A stretch of 64,000 nt of DNA from Rosa chinensis (lineage: Eukaryota > Streptophyta > Magnoliopsida > Rosales > Rosaceae): positions 1,679,001 to 1,743,000 of the forward strand of contig NC_037088.1 in the NCBI RefSeq assembly GCF_002994745.2, read 5' to 3'. Below the pieces are notes generated by a model. The model was given only the letters and a program-made list of their open reading frames with translations, did not search any database and was not told where the DNA came from. Numbering within the stretch: position 1 is the first letter of the stretch; each line of letters starts with the position of its first letter. The position numbers and the translations under genes are program-made. This document shows, piece by piece, positions 34,491 to 46,900 of this stretch.

Positions 34491-35860
34491 CTAAAAAATT
34501 TGCACAGAAAAAATGAATAGTTCAGAATCAATGTAGACAAAAAAATGCTGAAAGCAAGCAATGAATCCATAATTCACTACTTCAACTCTTTTCTGCTTCT
34601 ATTCTGCTGTCAGAATTGCTCACCTTATCAACCTGCAAAAGTAACTGTAGTAGTTTATCATCAATCTTGCGCATTTCCATATATTTCTCTGTATGTAATA
34701 GCAAGGCTCAATTGCCTAAAGAAACTAAATGTTGTACATTATGATCCCCACCACTAACTGTAACATCAAAACACTTTATATCCCTTCGTATCGAGGGGCA
34801 AAAAAAAAAACAACCTTAATTTCCCAATCTATCTAGAAACAGCAATATCAGAGTTCACCCAAACAAATGCATCTAACAAATTCCAAGCATCAAAAGCCAT
34901 TAATAGAACTCACATCTTGAAACATTTGAGTAACACTATTTGCCAAGCTTGAAGCCATCTCTTGCTCTGAAACCTTATCAGAGAACTCCACTGAAACCAA
35001 AGCGGCTCTACACTTCTAAAAGAGGCAATTCTCCACGAACCTAAAGCAACTAGATGCACAATTCAAATATTCAATCCGAGAACTTGTCCATACATATAAA
35101 CACAATCCAATCTTATTGAAAAAGAAAAAAACCAAAGTCTTTCTGGGCTTCTCTGCAACCAGATTATACAACAAACACAGTAAACAAATATGAGCAAATT
35201 GAAGAAAACCAAAAGGAAGACAAATTACTACGCAAGCCAGAAGAAAGACAAAACTTACCAATGACCAAGAGCAAGCCAGAAGAAAGATGCTTCAAAAAGA
35301 CAATTATGTTGCCTTTGAAACTTCCAACCAGAACAATCAACACAGTTTCAGAGGTAATACTTGCCCTACATAATATAAAATGTCAGCAATCCCTTTAGGT
35401 ACAAAGTGAACACAGCAAAAAATAAAAATTGCATTTCACATTAACTTCTAATCAACCCTGAAAAATCAAAATGAGCAGAGCACTTCTTTAACAGTAGAGT
35501 CATGTTTTAACCTAACTAATTAATCGACAAAAAACGCAATATTGTCTCGTAGATTAATTAACAAACAAACAAACAACATAGGTAAAACTAATACAACCTC
35601 TATTCCATAAAACAAAAAAATTGTGGTAATTCCCAAACTTTGGAGAAACTGAGACCAAAGTAATGTCCAGAATTTTACTCTAGCTCATAGAAATTCAACC
35701 ACCTCTCAAATGTAATTTTCAAAAATCATTCAAGTAAACAATGAAAAAAAATCGCTGACAGTCCTTAGTTCCATTTGGCTTGACCCATCATAATCCCTAT
35801 ACAATCAAACGTTATGCTTCTTCATAAGTGGATCATAATCCCTATACAATCAAACTCGAT
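34308..35860. other. AT-rich DNA, possible minus-strand exon near 34,912-34,995
   Basis: Apart from the kinase exons, a minus-strand open piece (about 34,995 down to 34,912) ends at a GTGAGT-like donor and reads ...SEQEMASSLANSVTQMFQD. It could be an exon of an unrecognised gene. A 24-bp phrase (ATCATAATCCCTATACAATC) is duplicated at about 35,789 and 35,832. Nothing else is supported. Confidence 0.3.
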
Positions 35861-36897
35861 CAAGGTTTCAAATTTCGGTTTGGGTACTTTAAATTTAAGG
35901 AAATTTGGGAGAAAGTTTCGATTTCGGTGGAAATTTGGTTAAAAAGAAAGAAATCACATTAATTACACTTATAAAATGATACTTTTGAATGAAATTTTTA
36001 CATAGACTAAACTAACATATAATAAACATATTTACAATGTAACCTCACTAAAATCATACATAAATAATAGAATTGTGATATTTAATATGGACGAGTAATT
36101 AACTAAACTGTAGTAAGTTGCTGAACTAGTGTTTTTATCTATATGTAATTATAAATGTTCTGTATATTGATAATGTGAATGTGATTTATTTTTTTATTTT
36201 TATTTTTTATGGCTGGAACCCAGTGGGAGGCTTAGCCATCACGCATTTTTCACTAATAATTGGTATTACGTCCCCCCTCCTCCCCGCTGTTGTATTTTTC
36301 TAATTATTAGTGAAAAATACGTGATGGTCAAGCCTCCCACAAGGAGCAGTATTGTATGATACTAAATGGAAACAGTTCGACCATATCGAACCAGTATTCT
36401 TAATACTTTATATTGCTTTTATTGTGCTTGTTCATTTTCATTCACGGGGTTTTGGTATTATGTTCCCCCCCCCCTCCCAGCCGCTGTGGAGGCAGTTGTA
36501 TTTTTCTAATTATTAGTGAAAAAGACGTGATGACCAAGCCTCGCACTAGGTTCCAGCCATTAAAAAAAAAAAAAGAGTAAATTACATTCACATTATCAAT
36601 ATACAACATAATTATAATTACATATAGATAAAAACACTAGTTTAGCAGTACTAGTTAATTACTCATACATATTAAATATCACAATTCTATTGTAAATGTA
36701 TAATTTAAGAGAGCCTACATTGTAAGTAGGTTTATTATAGGTTAGTTTAGTCTATGTAAAAGTTTCATTCAAAAATATCATTTTATAAATGTAATTAATA
36801 TCATTTCTTTATTTTTAATATAAATTTCCACCGAAATTGAAATTTTCTCCGAAATTTCCTTAAATTTGAAGTACCGAAACTGAAATTTGAAACCTTG
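35861..36897. mobile_element. 1-kb foldback (long inverted repeat) element
   Basis: The left arm starts CAAGGTTTCAAATTTCGG and the right arm ends with its complement (...GAAATTTGAAACCTTG). Correspondence continues inward for roughly 350 bp with gaps, including the shared TACATAGACTAAACTAAC and ATTAATTACTCATACATATT-type words. No transposase and no clear TSD were found. It is a non-autonomous, MITE-like foldback element, interrupted by another palindrome at its centre. Confidence 0.7.
36209..36560. mobile_element. Palindromic insertion nested in the foldback element
   Basis: Outer ends ATGGCTGGAACC (36,209-36,220) and GGTTCCAGCCAT (36,549-36,560) are exact inverted repeats. Inside, GTGGGAGGCTTAGCCATCAC (36,223) pairs with 36,321-36,340. 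A third arm of the same sequence occurs at about 36,503-36,546, so one arm has been duplicated. C-rich tracts (CCCCCCCCCC) lie between arms. Confidence 0.65.
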
Positions 36898-37598
36898 GCC
36901 AAGAGAGAGGTAGGCAAGTAGCCCAAATTATTTGAGAGATTCCTTGAGATGAAATCCCTTCAAGGCGTATCTGAGTAAAGTGGAATTGGATTCTAGTCAA
37001 GAAATAGGCAGAGAGGGAGGCGGCCCAACATATTCCTCGGGCAGATCCAGGTAAGGTGGAATCAGGTTCTGATCAAGAAATGGGTCAAGAGGGAGTTGGC
37101 GGCTCAGTCTATCTGAGAAATTACTCGAGGCGAAATCCTCTCAAGGTAGATCTGGATCAGGCGGAACAGGTCAGCTCGACCGAATCCATTGCAAGCGGGA
37201 AGTACTCCCCCACTTCGTCTTAAGGGTGGTGTTATGGACACAATAACGTGTGACATGCAAAAGTTGCACACCACTATGCGCATTAATTAAAGATATCAGC
37301 TCAGGTTTACCTTTAAATACTTGATAAGGTGAACAACCTTTCACTTTTACTCCAGTCAACAAAATAGGTGAAGAGATCTTCTACTGAATTGTTCTGCACA
37401 AATAGCTGAAATATGAAATATAAGAATATATTTTTTTAGTAGAAATGTCAATTTTTATTAAACAAACGATTAACTATAACTGAGAAGATATAATAACAAA
37501 TTGATGAGTCAAACTCAAGACATTCCACTGCATAAAATGTGAAAAATGCCAATTATGCATTATCTTTTAAGACACCCAACAAACATAAACATTAAATT
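36898..37598. repeat. Degenerate 100-bp tandem repeats and spacer
   Basis: Between about 36,920 and 37,190 a phrase of roughly 100-110 bp recurs three times. Each copy has a GAGAxATT...CGAGGCGAAATCC-like part and a GGxGGAATxxGxTTC.GxTCAAGAAAT-like part. The remainder is AT-rich with no gene seen. Confidence 0.45.
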
Positions 37599-37603
37599 GT
37601 TGT

Positions 37604-40380
37604 TGTAACATTCCGTATTTTCACTTACCCGTTTACTAGTCATTTGGATGGTAAACGACAACTACTTTCATTTTTTACCCTAATTCGGTATTTTAGTGGC
37701 CCTAAAAGTCGACTTTTTGTTCGGATCAGAATTTGAGAAAGTTTTCTTCACGGAAGTTGTAGATGACGTTAAACCAAGCGCGTGCATATGTGGTACGTAA
37801 AAATCGGAGCTCGTATACGAAAGTTATAAGTGAAAATGTGAACGTTACTGTTCATGGTAACTTTCTATATATATAGAAAGTTACTGTGGTAGATTTCCAT
37901 TTCCGGAAATCTACCTTCTCTCTCCTCTCCCCCAAACTCTCTTCTTGCCCTTTCGGGTCCTTCTTCCTCCCTTTGATTCCGCGCATTCCGGCCACCAACC
38001 GGCTTGCAGCCGGCCATCACAAGAGCTCCTCCCTCCCCTCTGCACCCTAGTAGCCTTAGGTTGTAGCGATTTGGCCGAGAAACCTTGAATCGAAGCAAAG
38101 TTCCTCATAGGTGCAGTTTGGCTTTTTCCGGCAAATCTTCCATTTCCGGCAGTTTCCGACCACCAAATTGGGACCGTAGGAGCGCCTTGAGCCTGCAAAC
38201 GTTTCCCCTAAGGCCTCTTGCTCCAATTTGCATCGTGGAGGTCGAATCGACGAAGAACATCCTAGGGTCCGAAGCTTGATTTCTGGGTTTTCTTCATCGG
38301 CTTAATCCGAGCTCTTAAAGGTAAAATTGGGACTTGTTGCAGTTGAGAAATTTGTTGGGTTTGTTGTTTTGCAGCTACTGTCAATTTTTGGTGGCCATCG
38401 GAGGTGGTGGCCCCCGGCGCGTGGGTCCCACGCGCTGCCACTGTGGGTGGCACGTGGAGGCGTGTTGGGCTGTGTTTTAATTCCAGTTTTTAGCCCATTA
38501 AATCCTATAAATATTGTAGAGCTTGTATATGAAATTTGGTGAATTTTGGAGAAGCTTGGAATTAATTATGAATTTTTGAAGTTTAGGGTTTCGATTATCG
38601 AATTACGAGAATCCGGCCGTCGGATATCTCTCGGTTCTGCCTTGAAACCTTTAAATTAACGAATTGGTATTAGTGGTATAATGTGGGCTAAATCCGAGGA
38701 GAATGGGAGATGTAATTATGAGGAATTGATTTTAGGAATCGTATTAAATTATTGAAGAATTATTCACGGAATATAATTGTGTACAGGACGACGTACCGAG
38801 CTATTACTCGATGACGGAACACGAATGCGTGATCGTCGGAATAGTACTGTGAGTGGACTTTTATTTTTAAAAATTGATGCATGCATTTATTTTCTTAAAT
38901 AATGCTCTAGTTTTAATCATATTACTTATTGAGCAAATGATTTGATTTTCGGAAATTCGATCTCAGTTTATCTCGTGGATTCGCTCTCGATAATGAGTTT
39001 CAAAGGTTGATTATGATTTATAATATTATTTGACAAATTGCTTATTTCCGAGGTAATTTTCCGGAATTAAGTATATTTCTAATTGCCAATTTAAGTTCCT
39101 GGAAGATTCTCGAGATGAGTTTCGATGGAGTTGGATTTTCTTATATATTTATCGACTTTTGGTTTTGGCATTGGGAATGTCTTAATGATGATTTCGAGAG
39201 TTTTTGGAATATTATCGGAAATGGGATTTCCTAAAGAAATTATAATGATTTATTAATTCTCGCCCATTTGTTTATGATTTCGAGACTATTTTGGCGTGCG
39301 GGGTCACGTCGTTGAATACATGGATTTTATCTTGAGAGATTTTGGAGAAGCCTTATGGATTTACGGATTTACTGGTTTTCGATGGTTTCTCCTCACCATA
39401 CGCGGGTCATGTGATTAGGTCTCCTCCTCACCGACTTTGTGTTGGTGAGTGGCAGTTGAGGTAGCTTATTCTCCTCCTCACTTACTTTGTGTTGGTGAGT
39501 GGCAGTAGAGGTGATTTATTCTCCTCCTCACGTGGGTGGCAGTCGAGGTAATGTTCTCCTCCTCACACAATCTATGTGTGAGTGGAAGTCGAGGTTATTA
39601 GTTCTCCTCCTCGCACAATCTATGTGTGAGTGGCAGTCGAGGGTAGGTAGAGCCTGGGAGGCTCCATTACCCGTATGGTGATATTTCTTCCCCATATCCT
39701 ATCATTACTTGACTAGCGGGGCCTAGTCTGATTTCCATTTAACCAGCGGGGCTGGTATTATTCTGTTGAGTATCGGAGTTTCCATCCTTCCTTTCAGTTG
39801 TTTGGGACTAGCGGGGCTAGTCGGTTTTCTTGAGCGGAACTCCTTTTGTTTCGTTTTCCTAAATCAGTGCATGCATCGGGAGATTTTTTTTAATAAATTA
39901 AATGTGGGGAAGTATAAAATCTCTTTTGTTTAAAATTGCTTATTTTTGTCCACTCACACTAACGTGTTTTCAATACTTTCCCCTGGGCCCTTCGGGTTCA
40001 AATGCCCAGTTTGCAGGCGAATTAGTGAGGTCGGGTGTACACGGAGTTGAGGCATAGTCAACAGCATGGCTTCCGCGTTTGCCTTTGAGTTAGGTTGTCC
40101 TTATTTATCTTTCTGTTAGAATTGCTCTGATTACCTATGGGATTTATGTTTTTCAAGTTGAGGTTTGTGTTTTGTGAATTGGAGATTGATGTTGAGTTGG
40201 GGAGCAGGGTGGCTCCAGAAGTATAAGAATGATTTGATTTAGAAGTGTAAATGCTTTCTACAGGTTTTGGGTAGCTCATTTTAGGGGAAGTTTCGCCAAA
40301 TTTTTGGTAGAATTTCTTCTAAGGTGGGCCCCGCAGGGCCACTTCGGATTTCAGGATGAAATCCGGGGCGGGTCCTGTCA
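37604..40380. mobile_element. Solo LTR, 2,777 bp, gypsy-type
   Basis: Starts TGTAACATTCCG and ends GGGTCCTGTCA, with the perfect 5-bp TSD GTTGT on both sides (37,599-37,603 and 40,381-40,385). No gag or pol. A TATA-like TATATATAG near 37,868 with a CT-rich stretch after it suggests plus-strand transcription. Tandem TCCTCCTCAC repeats lie at about 39,420-39,640. Length and terminal sequence fit a long-LTR gypsy family of the chromovirus (Tekay/Del) type; that lineage is a guess. Open stretches inside it are not convincing genes. Confidence 0.8.
39420..39640 (+). repeat. Minisatellite of hairpin-forming units in the solo LTR
   Basis: Five units of about 35-62 bp each contain TTCTCCTCCTCAC and GAGTGGCAGT(C/T)GAGG. 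Four of them also contain an inverted pair (CTCAC...GTGAG, or CACAC.ATC/TATGTGTG), so each unit could form a small stem-loop. Confidence 0.7.
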
Positions 40381-40385
40381 GTTGT

Positions 40386-43300
40386 AAGGTAAAAGATTTT
40401 CTTTGATCACTGAAGCTATTATTTCCAAGTAGTAGTATCAACTGGTTCTTAGAAAGAAAAATTAATGGATGTTTCAAAGGTATAAGAAATTTGCTCTCTA
40501 GTCAAAGTAAGAGGTTAAAACAGTACTTTTAATTTTAGCTGAATTAAAATGTAGTTTGGTCTTGGTAAAAAACGAAAGAATTAATGGAGTTAATTTTCAA
40601 TCAAAAAATTAATAATGGGTAGAGTTGACAAAAAAAAAAAAATTGGAGGGAATTGAGAGAAAAAGAACATTACAACCACAGACTCCAATATTGAAGATGA
40701 AAAACATTACGAGATAGCCACAGACTCCTTATGCTCATAAGGTGTTCGACATAGTGCCTAAGAGAGGAAGCAACCAACAAATAACACCAAGAAGTGAGTT
40801 TTTTTTTCCAAATGCATTCCAAAGGCCCGAAACTAAAATGTTGAGATATTGAAAATGAAAATGATAATGGAGTAGCTTTGAAATTGAGGAGGGTAATGAA
40901 GGAGTTGAAGATAAAGTGTTCTCTACCGGGTTGTGCTGAACTTTTCTTGGGAATGTGAAGGCAAACAATGTAAAAACGTTCCTCTATCTCTATCCGTTTG
41001 ACTTAGAGGTGGTAATTATTTGAACACAGGTAGTATTTCATTGTATTTGTTTTTATAGTTGGTAATTTCTAGAGGGATTATATTGATATTTGATATAAGC
41101 ATAATATGAGCACAGAGCATAAACGATGCCCAAGAATTGGTTTTTTTTTTTGCATTCAACTTATTTTTGTATTGTGAAAAACCGCCAATATTCAGCTAGC
41201 TGATGGTGATGTGGTTCTAAAAACTTGAGTTTGAAGAGATTTGTAAATGTCAAATTAAGAAACTGTCTTGTCTGTCTAAATTCCGGAACACTATAAAACT
41301 TTCGAATGTACAAATGTCACTATAAATTTGTTCAATTTGCTTTTAGTTGCTTATTTGATTATTGAACACAAGCAAATATAAATGGCTGAGTTCTCAATTA
41401 AATCTAATCAATAAAGTGAACTGAACGTCTTGTGGATTGTCGGATAACGAAATTTGTTAAGCAGTGAAAACACTGCACATAGATGATGGATCAGAAATGA
41501 AGTTTCGGTGTCCTGGAAAGAGGAAATTAGGACTCCTTGTGAAAGATAACATTTAACTGTATGTGCTTTCGGGGGAAAGTAACAGGTTAAAACAGTAATT
41601 TTCATTTTAAGCTGGATTTAGTCCCGGTAAAAGATGAGATTCAAAAACCGAACAGTCCAAGTAGTCGACGTCCCTGGAGATGGATGAAGGACATTACGCA
41701 GAAAACAAGCTGCAGACTCGAAATATTTGAAGGCCTCGAACCCGAGTCTACCGGAAGGTGTTTGACGTAACGCCTGAGAGAGGAAGCAACTAAGAAATTG
41801 AAGAGGGCAGTGTATGTTGTGCTGGAATGTACTTGGAAATTTCGGAGTGTCATATTGCTACCTAGCTTTTGCTAGGATACAATCATTACGTGTGAATGCA
41901 TGGAAGGTGTTCGACACAATGCCTCAGACAAGAATTGAGCTTTTTTCCAACTCAAATTTCGAGGTAAAGAGAATGAGAATGAGAATGGGGTAGCTTTGAA
42001 ATTGAGAAGGGTAATGTAGGAGTTGACAAGAAAGTGGGATCTGCCGGGTTGTACTGGAATTTTCTTGGCAATGTGAAGGCAGACAAGGTAAGGATGTTAT
42101 TTCCATGTTTATCTGTATGATTACAAATGCATTTAGAGGTAGTAATTTTTTGGAAAAAAAAATTTAGAAACAGGAATGTTTGTTGTTTGTGGAGGGATTA
42201 TGTTGATTTTGCTGCTTTGCATATAAGCATAATATGAGCACAAAGCATAGAAGATCCTCAAAGATTAGTGAAGTAGACCAAGTCATCAAACTAGCAAATT
42301 GTCTTGATTCTCTCACTATTATTCAGTGCGCAAGGTTGCTCTACCTTTATTATGGAGCACTATGAAACTATTAAGTATACAAATATTAGGATAAAGTTGT
42401 TTATTTTGCTTTTTCATTACTTATTTGATTATTGGAAACAAGCAAATATAGAATGCCTAGTTCTCAAATAAACTTGATGTGTAAAATGAATTAGTGACTT
42501 GTGGATTGAGTTAAGAAATTTCTTCAGCAGTAAGAAACTGTACATGGACTAGTAAGGAAGGAAGTTTTGGTGTCATATATTGCTACCTAGCTTTGGCTAG
42601 AATACAATCATCAAGTATGAATGCACTTATATCATTAGCTAGATAGAAACAGCTACCAAATATCGACCGCGGTTAGAGAATTGGAAATAGTTTATACAAT
42701 ACAGAGTTACAGACACTGAAGCAATTAGCTTTAGCAACATTATTATGGTATATTACCTACACTGCTACACATTGAGATGATGGATAGAACAAGAGAAAAC
42801 ACATTGTGGTCCATCATACCATCTCTACAGTCCTGTTAAACATACACAGTACTCTCCATTTTTTGAAGTTGGTGAAAGCTATCTGGAAGGAGGAAATTAG
42901 GGACCCATGGTTGCAAGCCACAGTGCTTTAGTCAATAATGCCGACTTGCATGATTGAAAGATATTTGGCCGAAAGTGCTGGGAAATTTCCATCTCTGCTT
43001 TTTACCTCTGCGTACTTTCCTGGAATATATGTGCACAGTATGGTTTCTTATTAGTCTAGTTTGATTCTGATGAAGAATCAAAGTTTATTAGGGTAGATTA
43101 TATCCAAAAAAAAAGTTTATTAGGGTAGATGAAGAAAGTTACTGTGGGAAGATCAAAATATAAGCTAGCTGAAAACACATTCGACTTGTTTGAGACTTGA
43201 GTGTTGGAAAAGCGACCAGTATTCAACTTAATTGAAATTCCAGTCGAGAATGTTTTCTAAACACTTGGGTTTGAGTGAGGTTCTAATTGTAATGAAGTCT

Positions 43301-43927
43301 CAACAAAATGTTCTATAGCTACAGTATTTCAAAGTCTGAGTCAATGGCTAAGAAGTCCGAGACCAAGTTACAGATGTCTCAAGTTAGGTGGTAGACACTT
43401 GAAAGCTGTACTATGCATGATAGCCAGTGGAGTGGACCAAACTTTCACTATCGTGGATTAGTGTGTAAGATGCCTTTGCTATGTTTGATAAGTCACTTCA
43501 ACGGAATGCTTCATTTTGAACAGTTGGTGAAAGCAATAATGGTGGCCTCTGAATCGTCTACTTTTTGAATGATTGAAAGATAGTTCACCGAAAGTGTAGA
43601 GAAATTTCCTCTGTGCTAGCTTTTTACTTCTGACTACTTTCCTGGAAAATGTATGCTTAGGTTTTTTACTTGGTGTTCTTTCATTCTGGTGAAGAATATA
43701 AGTTTATTCAAAATAGAAGAGCTAAGTTGCTGAGGGCAGAAAGAGAGCTGAAAAACTGATTGGGAAGTGTCTATTGATATATTTACTCGTCCAAGTTCTA
43801 ACCAGGTTAGTACAACTGCTAAGAACACTAGTCTTGCTGTGCAATTACTCACCTGTTTTGCATTCTGAATCTTTGTATTCATCGGAAAGGTTTGCTTATT
43901 TTGACTTGTTGATCTTCAGGCTTTAAT
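40386..43927. repeat. Diverged tandem duplications upstream of the TNL gene
   Basis: Blocks recur at a spacing of about 1.1 kb: 40,850-41,450 matches 41,970-42,560 (both with ATAAGCATAATATGAGCACA and CAAGCAAATATA). 41,820-41,905 matches 42,565-42,630 (TGCTACCTAGCTTTxGCTAG). 42,860-43,030 matches 43,520-43,655 (GATTGAAAGATA.TT..CCGAAAGTG). The phrase GGTGTTxGACxxAxxGCCTxAGA occurs at 40,740, 41,756 and 41,905 and again after the TNL gene at 48,292. These look like remains of repeated duplication of TNL flanking DNA. No coding region was found. Confidence 0.65.
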
Positions 43928-46900
43928 ATGGCTGCTACTTCTTCTTGCTCTGCTATCATTCCTCGGGAGAAATATGATGTATTTCTTAGTTTCAGAGGCG
44001 AGGACACCCGGAATACTTTTACCAGCCATCTTTATGAGGCTTTACGTCGGAGCAAAATCCAAACTTACATAGATTACGATTCGGAGAGAGGAGATGAAAT
44101 CGAACCTGCCCTTCTCAAAGCAATCAGTGAATCGAAGCTTTCGGTTATCATTTTCTCCAAAAACTATGCTTCTTCTGGATGGTGCTTGGAAGAACTTGTG
44201 CACATACTCAAATGCAGAGATAAACAGTTTGTTATACCCATCTTCTACGGCGTAGATCCATCAGCCGTACGCAAACAATTTGGGAGTTATGCGGATGCAT
44301 TTGTTGAACATGAGAAACGTTTCAAGGACTCAATGGACAAGGTGCTCAGGTGGAGAAAGGCTTTGACAACAGCAGCCAATATATCTGGGTTTGATTCCCA
44401 AACAATTAGGTAACTCATTCATTAACTCATGCGTCCATTTGTGACTTCTATTATGGCTATGAGTGTTACTGCATCACTTACTAACTACTTTGTCTTTCAT
44501 ATGTATATGGCAGGCCGGAGTCTGATTTAGTTAAGATTGTGGTCAATGACATTTTGGCGAAATTGAATTGCAAATTGCAAATCGCACGGGGTTTAGAGGG
44601 CCTGGTTGGAATGGAAAAACACATTCAACGAGTTGAATTTTTATTATGTCTCAGCTCACTGGATGTCCAGATTGTAGGTATTTGGGGTATGGGTGGTATC
44701 GGTAAGACCACCATTGCTGAGGTTGTATTTGCTCATCTCTCTTCTCAATTCGAAGCTTGCTGCTTCATTGCAAATGTTAGGGAGTCGGAGGCGAAACATG
44801 GACTAAATGATTTGTGGAATCAGATTCTTCGTAAACTACTGAAGGAAGGAAATCTATGTATGGCCACTTCATCTGTTGTCTCAACTTTTGCAAGAGAGAG
44901 GCTTCGCCGTACAAAGGCCCTCATTGTTCTTGATGATGTGAGTGAGTTTTCCCAATTAGAACTTTTAGCTAGAGGTGATTGCAATCTGTTTGGCCCTGGA
45001 AGTAGAATACTTGTAACAACCAGAAATAAACGCATATTTAGGAATAGTGTTGATAATGATAAAATATATGAGGTTAAGGAATTAGCCTATGATGAAGCTC
45101 TTGAGCTCTTTCATTTGATAGCTTTTAGAAATAAGTCTCCCCCGGGTGATTATACAACTTTTGCAAAAGAGGTGGTAGATTATGCTGGGGGCAATCCATT
45201 GGCTCTTACAATCTTGGGCTCCGTAATATTCTGTCATTGCAAGAGCAAAGAAGACTGGGAAGGTGAATTAGTGAAATTAAAAAAATTTCCTAACAAAAAA
45301 ATCCAGAATGTATTGAGGTTCAGTTATGATGGATTAGAAGAAAATGAGAGGGAGATATTTCTCGATATCGCCTGTTATCACAAAGGGAAGTATATTGATG
45401 AGGCAAAAAGAATTTTAGATGCCTGTGGTTTTTGTGCCAATGCAGGAGTAAAAATTCTCGTTGATATGTCCCTCATATCCGTAGGTAAATATTCAACACT
45501 TACGATGCATGATTTGATACAAGAAATGGGTTGGGAAATTGTTCGTGAAAAACGCAGTAGATTGTGGCTTGCAAATGATGTTCGTCGCGTACTGACAAAT
45601 AACACGGTAAGAGCCGAATACACTCTATTGAAAAAGAAAAGACCAAGCAAAATCTCATTTTCTATAAAAGTTAAGTAAATTTAGTGAAATCATTTTTGCT
45701 CTCTACTGTATGCTCATATATATTTTGCCATTGATTTCAGGGTACTGAAGACATTGAGTGCATGTCCATGAATATGGATCTCATTAAAGATTTATACGTG
45801 AATGTTGCATCCTTCGAAAAGATGCATGAGCTAAGATTACTAGATCTATACTCATGCTCGTACACCAGGGGTGTCAACAAATTGCACCTTCCTCCAGGTT
45901 TCGAGTTTCTCCCTGAGGCCCTTAAATATCTGAGGTGGAATTTCTATCCTTTGACATCTCTGCCATCGAGGTTTTCTCCAGAAAATCTTGTCGAGCTTGA
46001 TATGCGCAACAGCCGACTTGAGCAACTTTGGAATAAAGGCATGCAGGTTTGCTTAATTTAGTTCTTGTGTTTGAATAATGGTGTGGAAAATATAACTCTT
46101 GCCACTAATTGCCTTTGATTTGTTACAGATCAATCTTGGGAGCATAAAACGTATCGATCTTAGTTTCTCCGAGCACCTGGCTGATGTTTCAGCTCTGATT
46201 GAGAGTCCAAATCTCGAGAGCATTAACCTTTGGGGTTGTAAAAGTTTGGTTCAACTTCCTTCATCGTTTCAGAATCTTGCCAAGCTTACTTTTCTTAGTC
46301 TGTATGGTTGCTCCAATCTCAAAATTCTCCCAGAGATGCCAGGCAATCTGGAAGTCTTAGGGTTGAGTCGGACTGCAATAGAAGAATTGCCTTCATCAAT
46401 TTGGTCTCTCGAGAAGCTTCATGATTTGGATCTTGAACTATGTAAAAAGCTTAAGAATCTTCCAAGCAGCACTTGTAGGTTGAATTCGCTCCCAAATATT
46501 TGTCTAGATGGCTGCCGCTCTCTTGAGTCTTTGCCTGTCGAGCTACCTTCTGGGCTGGAGTACCTGGAGTTGAGAAATTGCAAGAGTCTTGAGTCTCTGC
46601 CTGTCGAGCTACCTTCTGGGCTGGAGTACCTGGAGTTGAGAAATTGCAAGAGTCTTGGGTCTCTGCCTGTCGAGCTACCTTCTGGGCTGGAGTACCTGGA
46701 CTTGACAAATTGCAAGAGTCTTGTGTCTCTGCCTGTCGAGCTACCTTCTGGGCTGGAGTACCTGGAGTTGAGAAATTGCAAGAGTCTTGGGTCTCTGCCT
46801 GTCGAGCTACCTTCTGGGCTGGAGTACCTGGACTTGACAAATTGCAAGAGTCTTGTGTCTCTGCCTGTCGAGCTACCTTCTGGGCTGAAGAGACTGGACT

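Noticed and set aside
35861..36897. Mutator-like transposon
   Set aside because: The inverted arms suggested it, but no 9-bp target duplication and no transposase were found.
37865..38542. Several overlapping small ORFs in the solo LTR
   Set aside because: They overlap on both strands in GC-richer LTR sequence and show no domain; they are chance openings in the LTR.
39420..39640. CRISPR-like array
   Set aside because: The repeats are degenerate tandem units in a plant LTR, with no unique spacers of constant length.
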